Positions 1 to 4,391 of a stretch of DNA of 5,336 nucleotides are shown here, in pieces. A program made the position numbers and the translations under genes. Within the stretch, counting starts at the first letter, position 1. Each line of letters begins with the position of its first letter. The stretch spans positions 1-5,336 of the forward strand of contig JAJYCH010000393.1 of the NCBI GenBank assembly GCA_021778575.1, written 5' to 3'. Under the pieces are notes generated by a model, which ran no database searches, was not told where the DNA came from, and worked only from the letters and a program-made list of their open reading frames with translations. The stretch is from Planctomycetota bacterium. Lineage in GTDB: Bacteria; Planctomycetota; Planctomycetia; Isosphaerales; Isosphaeraceae.

Positions 1-379
1 AGTCGACGTAATAGTCGAACGGGAGCTTGTGATGCAGACCGCCGACGATGTGCAGCTCGGTCGCCCCTCGGTCGTGGGCCGATCTGGCCCGTTCTAGGAT
101 CTGCTTGCGGTCCATGACGTAGGCCCGCTTGTCGTCGAGGTCGGCCCGGAAGGCGCAGAAGTCGCACTTGTAGACGCAAACATTCGTGGGATTGATATGG
201 GTGTTGACGTTGTAATAGCCGAAATTGCCGTTGTATCGCTCGCGGACGAGGTTAGCCATCGAGCCGATCGCGAACAGGTCGTTCGACGCTTCGAGCGCCA
301 GGCCATCGTCGAAGCTCAGGCGGACCCCCGCCTCGACCTTCTCCCGGATCACCGCCAGCCGACTGGAATCGCTCGCCAT
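1..379 (-). CDS. mqnE: Aminofutalosine synthase MqnE, N-terminal part (radical SAM)
   Basis: MqnE is a radical SAM enzyme of the futalosine pathway to menaquinone. It joins the chorismate-derived enolpyruvyl-benzoate to SAM to give aminofutalosine in the cytoplasm. The first 126 residues are visible and the rest lies beyond the left edge. The radical SAM cluster motif CX3CX2C is seen as C68, C72 and C75 (CVYKCDFCAF), preceded by NTHINPTN. The stretch TELHIVGGLHHKLPFDYY (residues 107-124) is the MqnE-type signature and differs from the QGG-type motif of its relative MqnC. The ATG at 379 fits the usual length ahead of the cysteine motif; AGAAGGGTGGG lies 7-17 nt upstream as a rather distant ribosome binding site. 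The gene follows the membrane protein gene by 92 nt and has its own promoter candidate in that gap. Family assignment is firm. The catalytic barrel cannot be checked because it is cut off. Confidence 0.92.
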   Translation of the reverse strand, partial: MASDSSRLAVIREKVEAGVRLSFDDGLALEASNDLFAIGSMANLVRERYNGNFGYYNVNTHINPTNVCVYKCDFCAFRADLDDKRAYVMDRKQILERARSAHDRGATELHIVGGLHHKLPFDYYVD

Positions 380-436
380 CGTCGGACCCACCCTTCTCTG
401 ACTGCCAGGAACCATCCATCACCGCTTCTGACAGTT

Positions 437-465
437 ATTTTAGTCGAAATTGAACGCTGCGGCAA
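437..465 (-). promoter_or_regulatory. Candidate sigma70-type promoter for mqnE
   Basis: On the minus strand TTGCCG (465-460, four of six matches to TTGACA) is followed by exactly 17 bp and TAAAAT (442-437, five of six matches to TATAAT). The predicted start is near 430, giving a leader of about 50 nt before the mqnE ATG. It lies in the 92-nt gap after the membrane protein gene, so mqnE can probably be transcribed independently of it. The call rests on consensus match and placement only. Confidence 0.5.
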
Positions 466-471
466 CCTCGG

Positions 472-2187
472 CTAGCGCAAGGGGGCGGGGCCTTCGCGTT
501 CCTGGATCAGTTCCAGCTCGCTTTTCGGCACTCCTTTGCGTCTCAGGAACATGTACCCGATCGTCCTGGTCTGATCGAACGGAAGGACGAAGTCATACGA
601 TTCGCGGAGCCGCTGTTCCCAGGGAGAGTGGTATTCGGGGTTCTGAGCGAGAATGGTGTACCAGCCTCGGTCGACCTGAATCGGGTTGAACCCGAGGTCG
701 ATGAACAGGTAGTCGGCCGGGGTGGGAGATTCGCGGTTGATCCGTTCAAGTTCATCAAAATCGGCGGGCAAGGACAGCGACCGAAGCCCACAAACCCAGG
801 CGGTAATCTGCGGCTGGTTGGTGGCGATCATTCGGTTCTCGCGCACGACCTCGGCCAGCATCCGGCGAACGATGTCGCGGCCAAAGCCGAGCCCGGCGAC
901 ACTTTGGCCGCGAACCATCGGTACCCAGGACATCCCGAACAGGGTCAGTTGACCGATCACCGCCAGAGCCGCCAATCCTTTAACCCAGCGCCGCCCGGAA
1001 CTGAGCCTCGCGAAAGTCCCCACGGCGAGCAACACCGCCGGCGCGGCGAACCAGAAGAAATAGCGACCATTATGGGCCGATTCGCGTCCCTCGAACTCGA
1101 GTCGGAGGGCGCTGAAGAGAACCAGTTGCACCACGAAAAGGCTGATCGACCAGCCGGTAAACCGCCGGAAGCTCGACCCCCGAGGGGAACACCAGAGAGC
1201 AGCAACCGCTGCGGGCATCAGGACTTCGAGCCGCCAGAGGCTCCAGAGGCCCTTGGGCACGGTGAGGAAAATGTTCTCGGCGAATTTTTGGACGAAACCC
1301 GCGCGATGCGCCCCAAGTTCCTCGACCAGATTGGGGCGACGATAATAGAGCCAGGGCTCGAGCCGGTAAGCCCCGATCTTGTCGAGGAGATTCCAGGCCG
1401 AATAGATCGAGACGAACGGACGACCAAAATGAACCACGTTATCCATCAAGATCGGCGTGACCACAACGGCGGCCGAGACCGTCATCAGCGCTGCCTCGCG
1501 CCAGCGCCGATGCCTCAGGAGCGCCAGCCCTTGGATCACCAGGAAAACCGACGCGTTAAATCGGGAAAGATAGGATAATCCACCAAGAACTCCCACCAGG
1601 ACGGCCCAACCGGGACGAAAACGGGCCTCGGCGGGATCGAAACGGGACCAGACCAGCAATTCCATCACAAAGATCGCCGCGAACCAGACGTCGGGCGTGC
1701 CCAGCAGGATGAAGACGCCGTAGAACGACGGATTGGCCAGAAACAGCAAAGCCGCGATCGACGCCCAGACCGCTCCGAACCAGACCCGCGCCGCCGCGTA
1801 GGTCACAACCGCCAGGAGCCCGATTGCCAGACCATTCGACCAGGCGACCGCCTGGTCGGTCGGTCCCATCACCTTCATGCACCCGGCGACGGCCAGACTG
1901 GGCAACGGATAGCGGTTGACGATCGGCCAGCGGTTCGAGGGGGGGCCAATCCGGTCGTGGTCGATCATCGCCAGAGCCATCGGCTCGACTAACCGCGTGT
2001 CGTAAGTCCCTTCCAGCGAAAGGTTTTTACCGATCTCGGCATACTGGCAAAACTCAAAAGTGCTCCAGGCCGGGGCGTCGCGGATCACCCGGGTATCCAC
2101 CCAGAAGATCAGGCAGGAAAGGCCAAAGACGACCAGGCATCCGGTGAACATTCCGCTTCGCGATCCCGCCATATCGGGCCAAACCAT
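472..2187 (-). CDS. Polytopic membrane protein, probable GT-C (GT39/ArnT-like) glycosyltransferase
   Basis: This is a 571-residue protein with many hydrophobic segments, roughly at 14-30, 117-151, 154-180, 194-222, 232-248, 312-333, 346-361, 377-393 and 402-422, followed by a soluble C-terminal part (about 430-571). The layout fits GT-C glycosyltransferases that move sugars from polyprenyl-phosphate carriers to lipids or proteins on the outer face of the membrane. Supporting marks are a short acidic first loop (E45 and E51 before GKNL), NRYPLP (91-96), GTPDVWFA (163-170) and NGRYFFWFAAP (373-383). The first loop has Glu where this superfamily usually has an Asp-Glu type pair, so donor binding is inferred. 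Substrate and acceptor are unknown. ATG 2187 gives the longest frame, but GGAAAGG touches it directly; the ATGs at 2172 (M6) and 2151 (M13) are alternatives. It may be read with mqnE, which follows by 92 nt. Confidence 0.7.
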   Translation of the reverse strand: MVWPDMAGSRSGMFTGCLVVFGLSCLIFWVDTRVIRDAPAWSTFEFCQYAEIGKNLSLEGTYDTRLVEPMALAMIDHDRIGPPSNRWPIVNRYPLPSLAVAGCMKVMGPTDQAVAWSNGLAIGLLAVVTYAAARVWFGAVWASIAALLFLANPSFYGVFILLGTPDVWFAAIFVMELLVWSRFDPAEARFRPGWAVLVGVLGGLSYLSRFNASVFLVIQGLALLRHRRWREAALMTVSAAVVVTPILMDNVVHFGRPFVSIYSAWNLLDKIGAYRLEPWLYYRRPNLVEELGAHRAGFVQKFAENIFLTVPKGLWSLWRLEVLMPAAVAALWCSPRGSSFRRFTGWSISLFVVQLVLFSALRLEFEGRESAHNGRYFFWFAAPAVLLAVGTFARLSSGRRWVKGLAALAVIGQLTLFGMSWVPMVRGQSVAGLGFGRDIVRRMLAEVVRENRMIATNQPQITAWVCGLRSLSLPADFDELERINRESPTPADYLFIDLGFNPIQVDRGWYTILAQNPEYHSPWEQRLRESYDFVLPFDQTRTIGYMFLRRKGVPKSELELIQEREGPAPLR

Positions 2188-2202
2188 CCTTTCCGATCCG
2201 AC

Positions 2203-2230
2203 CTCGTTGGCTCAGGCTTTCCCCAACGAG
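2203..2230 (-). promoter_or_regulatory. Leader hairpin just upstream of the membrane protein gene
   Basis: A perfect 8-bp inverted repeat, CTCGTTGG (2203-2210) and CCAACGAG (2223-2230), encloses a 12-nt loop. It ends 15 nt before the ATG at 2187, so it would sit in the mRNA leader next to the ribosome binding region. A role in translation is inference; no downstream T tract marks it as a terminator. A smaller 6-bp hairpin, AAGCGA/TCGCTT, lies at 2243-2260. No convincing promoter was found in 2188-2366. Confidence 0.35.
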
Positions 2231-2293
2231 CCACTTATGCAGAAGCGATCAATCTCGCTTGACTGTACCGTCTCGGCCGGCAGGAATCGAGCG

Positions 2294-2346
2294 TTCGAAA
2301 CGCCAGCGCCCCGACCCTCTCGTCGAGTGCCGGGGCGCTGGTCGAA
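2294..2346 (-). terminator. Strong GC-rich hairpin after the 201-residue protein gene
   Basis: CCAGCGCCCCG (2303-2313) and CGGGGCGCTGG (2331-2341) form a perfect 11-bp stem around a 17-nt loop. A second 5-bp arm, TTCGA (2294-2298) with TCGAA (2342-2346), extends the stem after a 4-nt bulge. The inner stem starts 25 nt after the stop codon of the 2972-2367 gene, where a transcript end is expected. Only CGTTTC follows in the minus direction, not a clean T tract, so it may be a weakly intrinsic terminator or a structure protecting the RNA 3' end. Symmetry lets it act on either strand. Confidence 0.55.
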
Positions 2347-2366
2347 TCTGTCTCGGGCGAGCAAAC

Positions 2367-2972
2367 TTACTGCGTCGGACTGGTCTCGTCGGCCGAGTCC
2401 TGAAGCACGTCCGCCCAGGCCTCGGCGGCCTCACGGGTCAACCGGATCGCGTTGGAGATCCGGTCGAGACGATCTTGCGCCTCCTCCGTCAGCTCCACGG
2501 TCATGCTTGGTTCCTCGACCACCTCGGCAACGGTTTCCGGCTTTTCTTCGGGGATGACCTGGGTGACCAGTTCCTCACCGGAGGGAAGGCCGACGGCCGG
2601 GATTTCGAGAGTTTCCACCGCGACCTCGACGATCGTGGTTTCCTCTTCAAGGGTCGGCGGCTGGGTCGCCTGAGCCACGACATCGGCCGCGAAGTCGGTG
2701 GCCATCGCATTCGAGACCGCTTCGAAAGCCTTGTCATCGCACGCTTTGGGCAGTTCAATGGCGACCGGAGCAAGGCAAGTTTCGCGGGCCTGGCAGCAGT
2801 CGGTCGGTCGGACATCGGGGCTCATCACCTCGACAATCGACCCCGATCGGTCGGCCACCGTCGCGTCGACCCAGTTCCGACTGGCTTCGAGCCAGCGGGA
2901 AACCTCGGGAGCGCTCGGCAACTCGAACCCCATGCTCGCCACCAGGCCCAGCAACATGATTCGGAGCGTCAT
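2367..2972 (-). CDS. Hypothetical acidic, probably exported protein (201 aa)
   Basis: I do not recognise this family. The N-terminus MTLRIMLLGLVASMG is hydrophobic with one early Arg and resembles a short signal peptide or anchor, possibly cleaved near residue 21; this suggests export. Four cysteines cluster at C59, C60, C66 and C78, suited to disulfides outside the cytoplasm. Residues about 107-160 form a Val/Glu/Pro-rich, strongly acidic, low-complexity stretch, and residues 162-192 look like an amphipathic helix (LTEEAQDRLDRISNAIRL). The start at 2972 is supported by an excellent ribosome binding site, AGGAGGAGG at 2985-2977, 4 nt before the ATG. Opposite-strand frames across it are rich in Arg, Gly and His, typical of antisense shadows, and lack such a site. 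It stands alone, with a long gap upstream and a strong hairpin downstream. Confidence 0.72.
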   Translation of the reverse strand: MTLRIMLLGLVASMGFELPSAPEVSRWLEASRNWVDATVADRSGSIVEVMSPDVRPTDCCQARETCLAPVAIELPKACDDKAFEAVSNAMATDFAADVVAQATQPPTLEEETTIVEVAVETLEIPAVGLPSGEELVTQVIPEEKPETVAEVVEEPSMTVELTEEAQDRLDRISNAIRLTREAAEAWADVLQDSADETSPTQ

Positions 2973-3282
2973 GAATCCTCCTCCTGGGAACTCGTCCCCG
3001 GGGAACCGCCCGGGTAGGCCGGATCAACTCGCGAATTGGTCCGCGAAGGATGCACCGACCCGGATTAGTTTCGACATCCCAACCCCGTGCCATGAATGAC
3101 GATCACGGCGATTTTGCGGATTGAAGAAAATATCCGGACAACGAACCCTGAGATGGTCCGGGGATGTCGAGAGGGATGTTGTGCGGAAAACCTGGTATTC
3201 CGCCACGGCAACCCCGCGAAACGGCCCGCCTCGACGACCTTTCCACCCGACTCCTGGCGGATCTGCGAGCCCGATCGCGTGA
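2973..3282. other. Intergenic region between the BON gene and the acidic protein gene
   Basis: No gene is supported here. On the minus strand it carries the BON gene's 3' end with a weak terminator candidate (3134-3161), then the leader of the 201-residue gene. That leader contains a GC-only hairpin, CCCGGG (2997-3002) with CCCGGG (3009-3014) around a 6-nt loop, ending 11 nt before the AGGAGGAGG ribosome binding site. I looked for a promoter for the 201-residue gene: TTGTCC with CAAAAT lies near 3141-3112, but the spacing of 19 bp is too long to call. Confidence 0.5.
3134..3161 (-). terminator. Weak terminator candidate downstream of the BON gene
   Basis: CCGGAC (3134-3139) and GTCCGG (3156-3161) can form a 6-bp GC-rich stem with a 16-nt loop. 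On the minus strand it is followed by ATATTTTCTTC, a partly T-rich tail. It lies about 120 nt after the BON stop codon and could end the csrA-BON transcript. The long loop and interrupted T tract make this a modest call. Confidence 0.3.
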
Positions 3283-3582
3283 TCACGAATGTGAACGTGG
3301 GCCGAACGCATCGACGACCGCTCGGGCGAGCGCGGCATCGTCTTGAGGATCGCGCGAAGGGGGTTGGAGCATGGTCTTGTTGACGACCTCCAGCACGCCG
3401 GGAATTCGCGACGCAATGTGTTCGATCGACTGCCGTGTCGCCAGATTGGCGACCCGGCCCGTCACCGTGACGACCCCGGAATCGACGACGGCATCGACGC
3501 TTCCCGGCTCGATCGCCGTCATCATTCCGAAGACGAGCTGGAGTTCATGCCGGATTTTTTCGTCTTTCTCTGAAATATTCAT
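3283..3582 (-). CDS. Small single-BON-domain protein (99 aa)
   Basis: BON domains are about 60-residue alpha/beta modules, mostly found in exported or membrane-linked proteins, where they are thought to bind phospholipid or other surfaces. Residues about 9-72 carry the pattern: an N-terminal helix, then VVDSGVVTVTGRVANLATRQ (32-51) with the typical Gly-x-Val-Thr-Val-x-Gly strand, and a helix ending in IPGVLEVVNKTM (60-71). No signal peptide or membrane segment is visible, and the start is hydrophilic (MNISEKDEKIRHELQ), so the product is probably cytoplasmic, which is less usual. Residues 73-99 are a short tail of unknown role. The start at 3582 has GAAGGA (3595-3590) 7 nt upstream, inside the last codons of csrA. 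The two genes are separated by 2 nt, so they are almost certainly cotranscribed and probably translationally coupled. No partner or substrate can be read from the sequence. Confidence 0.85.
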   Translation of the reverse strand: MNISEKDEKIRHELQLVFGMMTAIEPGSVDAVVDSGVVTVTGRVANLATRQSIEHIASRIPGVLEVVNKTMLQPPSRDPQDDAALARAVVDAFGPRSHS

Positions 3583-3584
3583 GT

Positions 3585-3857
3585 TTAAATCCTTCCCGGT
3601 TTCGAGTTACCGCGAACCTGCCAGTCCTGGCGATTCCGGTCGATCGGAGCTGCCGAGAACGACGACTCCGCCGAGGGGCTGGAACAATGGCTGCCAGCGA
3701 TGGCCGGCTCCTGAGTGATTTCCTCGCGAAAAATCGCCACGTCGCGGGGCGCATCGATTCCGATCCGGACATAACGGCCGCGGATGCTGGCGATCGTGAT
3801 CCGGATGTTGTCGCCGATCACGATCGACTCATTTGCTTTTCTGCTGAGGATCAACAT
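3585..3857 (-). CDS. csrA: Translational regulator CsrA with C-terminal extension (90 aa)
   Basis: CsrA is a dimeric RNA-binding protein that binds GGA motifs near ribosome binding sites and alters translation or mRNA stability. Residues 1-47 match the family closely: [18 protein letters not shown], then VRIGIDAP (30-37) and FREEI (43-47). The RNA-contacting residues L4, R6 and R44 of the E. coli protein are all present at the same positions. The start at 3857 is chosen because it gives the canonical MLILSRK beginning and has GGAGG (3871-3867) 9 nt upstream; an ATG at 3899 in frame adds 14 residues unlike the family. Typical CsrA has 60-75 residues, whereas this one carries a 43-residue tail (48-90) rich in Ser, Ala and polar residues with no recognised domain. 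It is followed by the BON gene at a 2-nt gap. No clear promoter was found directly upstream, so transcription may start near 4187 or beyond. Confidence 0.95.
   Translation of the reverse strand: MLILSRKANESIVIGDNIRITIASIRGRYVRIGIDAPRDVAIFREEITQEPAIAGSHCSSPSAESSFSAAPIDRNRQDWQVRGNSKPGRI
3590..3595 (-). promoter_or_regulatory. BON gene ribosome binding site overlapping a CsrA-type motif
   Basis: GAAGGA, within GGGAAGGAT, lies 7 nt before the BON ATG at 3582 and inside the end of csrA. AAGGA also fits the ANGGA core bound by CsrA proteins, so CsrA could block ribosomes here. Seen: position and motif. Inferred: regulation. Confidence 0.5.
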
Positions 3858-3864
3858 CGAGTTC

Positions 3865-3883
3865 TTCCTCCCGGTTGTCATTC
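3865..3883 (-). promoter_or_regulatory. csrA ribosome binding site with clustered GGA motifs
   Basis: The csrA leader has ACGGA (3883-3879) and GGGAGGA (3872-3866), giving three GGA cores within 20 nt. The last overlaps the ribosome binding site, GGAGG, 9 nt before the ATG at 3857. CsrA is known in other bacteria to repress its own translation through such sites. That this happens here is inferred. Confidence 0.45.
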
Positions 3884-4015
3884 CGTTGAAGCTGGTCAAA
3901 TTCGGTAAGTCGCACGATATGGACCGATCAATCGACCCAGGTGCTGACGTAAACGCGACCTTCGCGACCGGACGGAGTGTGCGCCAGTGCTCAGAACGTG
4001 CTCGACCTCTGGAGC

Positions 4016-4087
4016 TTACCCAGCCAGGAGAAAATCGCTCTCGCGAGTGATCATGGCCCGGAAGTCCCTCGGTTCATCGATCCCGAC
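4016..4087 (-). pseudogene. Possible remnant of a second CsrA-like gene
   Basis: An open frame on the minus strand runs from 4129 to a TAA at 4018-4016 but has no start codon ahead of the similar part. It reads [17 protein letters not shown] followed by DFLLAG. This aligns with [15 protein letters not shown] of the intact CsrA at residues 32-46: GID-PRD is shared exactly, and A(M/I) and RE fall in register if two residues are allowed as insertions. The N-terminal beta-strand half of CsrA is not found upstream, where the terminator hairpin lies instead. The similarity covers only about 17 residues, so a chance match or a frame conserved for another reason is possible. Confidence 0.35.
4034..4051 (-). 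repeat. Short imperfect palindrome
   Basis: ATCGCTCTCGCGAGTGAT is nearly symmetric. As minus-strand RNA it gives a stem with one A-C mismatch closed by a GCGA tetraloop (GNRA type) and followed by TTTTC. It could be a weak hairpin inside the csrA leader or a protein-binding site. It also overlaps the CsrA-like remnant. Confidence 0.25.
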
Positions 4088-4108
4088 AGCACAGCAGCGA
4101 GGCGCAAC

Positions 4109-4146
4109 AAAAAAACCTCGACCATGCGATCATTCGCACAGCGAGG
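4109..4146 (-). terminator. Intrinsic terminator with seven-T tract
   Basis: In the minus direction, CCTCG (4146-4142) pairs with CGAGG (4120-4116), and inside it TGCGA (4138-4134) pairs with TCGCA (4129-4125) around a 4-nt loop. The outer stem is followed at once by seven T residues (4115-4109). Placement about 80 nt after a promoter and about 250 nt before csrA suits either the end of a small RNA or an attenuator in the csrA leader. Confidence 0.7.
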
Positions 4147-4187
4147 CTTTCACAACCCGTGTCGATGACCCCTCATGAGCCTCGACA
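4109..4187 (-). ncRNA. Predicted small RNA or attenuator leader upstream of csrA
   Basis: A transcript starting at about 4188-4186, set by the promoter at 4220-4193, and ending at the T tract at 4109 would be about 78-80 nt. Its 5' half folds as GTGTCGA (4188-4182) with TCGACAC (4165-4159). The fold continues inward with GGCTC (4181-4177) and GGGTC (4171-4167, two G-U pairs), giving a 12-bp hairpin with one bulged A and a 5-nt loop. The 3' half is the terminator hairpin. It contains no GGA motif, so it does not look like a CsrA-sequestering CsrB-type RNA. I do not recognise a known riboswitch class. Whether it is a free small RNA or a leader whose readthrough feeds csrA cannot be decided from sequence. 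Confidence 0.5.
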
Positions 4188-4192
4188 CTCTC

Positions 4193-4220
4193 ATCTTACA
4201 AAGTGGCCCTCTCATGTCAA
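4193..4220 (-). promoter_or_regulatory. Sigma70-type promoter for the predicted small RNA or csrA leader
   Basis: A perfect TTGACA (4220-4215) is followed by 16 bp and TAAGAT (4198-4193, four of six to TATAAT including the key A2 and T6). The predicted start is at about 4188-4186. Two copies of ATGAGAG lie 21 bp apart, at 4215-4209 and 4194-4188, one beside the -35 and one overlapping the -10, which could be a regulator site. It is the best promoter match I found in the window. Confidence 0.65.
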
Positions 4221-4254
4221 GAGCTTCCAGACCGAAAGATGTCTGGCTCTCTTG
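4218..4254. repeat. Hairpin overlapping the -35 region
   Basis: CAAGAG (4218-4223) pairs with CTCTTG (4249-4254) and CCAGAC (4227-4232) with GTCTGG (4241-4246). Between the two stems is a small internal loop (3 against 2 nt), and the end loop is 8 nt. It overlaps the TTGACA box, so it may be a leftover of an upstream transcript end or a binding site. No T tract follows on either strand. Confidence 0.5.
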
Positions 4255-4256
4255 AA

Positions 4257-4293
4257 CCGGTAGGCCCGTATTTTCACGGGTCGGTCGGACCGG
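4257..4293. repeat. Two-part hairpin in the DUF1552 downstream region
   Basis: Outer arms CCGGT (4257-4261) and ACCGG (4289-4293) enclose an inner hairpin, CCCGT (4265-4269) with ACGGG (4276-4280), around the loop ATTTTC. It lies about 100-135 nt after the DUF1552 stop and could be part of that gene's 3' untranslated region. Confidence 0.4.
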
Positions 4294-4300
4294 AGGAACC

Positions 4301-4351
4301 CGGCAATTCGCGGTTACACCTTACGGAATCGGTGTGACCAGCGAATTACCG
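4301..4351. repeat. Long imperfect inverted repeat after the DUF1552 gene
   Basis: Left arm AATTCGC (4305-4311) plus GGTTACACC (4312-4320) pairs with GGTGTGACC (4331-4339) plus GCGAATT (4341-4347), with one bulged A (4340) and a 10-nt loop. CGG (4301-4303) and CCG (4349-4351) extend it beyond one mismatch to about 20 bp. It starts about 40 nt after the stop codon at 4392 in the minus direction. It could be the DUF1552 transcript end, although no T tract follows, or a small mobile palindromic repeat. Confidence 0.6.
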
Positions 4352-4391
4352 ATTGTTGTCCGTCAGTTGTGATTACCCGAGGATCATTCGC

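Larger units (their letters stand above)
3858..4391. other. Structured intergenic region between the DUF1552 gene and csrA
   Basis: About 530 bases without an intact gene. Going in the minus direction it holds a 21-bp imperfect inverted repeat (4351-4301), two further hairpins (4293-4257 and 4254-4218), a sigma70-type promoter (4220-4193), a short predicted RNA ending in a terminator (about 4187-4109), a CsrA-like coding remnant (4087-4016) and the csrA leader. In 4015-3873 I see no strong structure and no convincing promoter. Small plus-strand open frames across 3977-4178 lack ribosome binding sites and family features. Confidence 0.6.

Noticed and set aside
628..1578. Long plus-strand open frame (316 codons)
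   Set aside because: It lies wholly opposite the membrane protein gene; its product is rich in Arg, Gly, His and Pro with no recognisable domain, as expected for an antisense shadow in GC-rich DNA.
2259..3017. Plus-strand open frame (252 codons) opposite the acidic protein gene
   Set aside because: The minus-strand gene has an ideal ribosome binding site and a sensible N-terminus, while the plus frame has an Arg/His/Gly-rich shadow composition and no such site.
3858..3899. Upstream in-frame ATG for csrA at 3899
   Set aside because: It would add 14 residues not found in the family, whereas ATG 3857 gives the canonical MLILSRK start with a well-spaced ribosome binding site.
3977..4178. Two overlapping 63-codon plus-strand open frames
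   Set aside because: No ribosome binding site, no domain, and they run through the minus-strand terminator and small-RNA hairpins.
4109..4187. CsrB/RsmZ-type CsrA-sequestering RNA
   Set aside because: The location near csrA invites the idea, but the predicted RNA contains no GGA motif at all.
4152..4194. 14-codon frame starting at ATGAGAGTG near the predicted RNA 5' end
   Set aside because: Its ATG lies at or before the predicted transcript start and has no ribosome binding site, so translation is unlikely.
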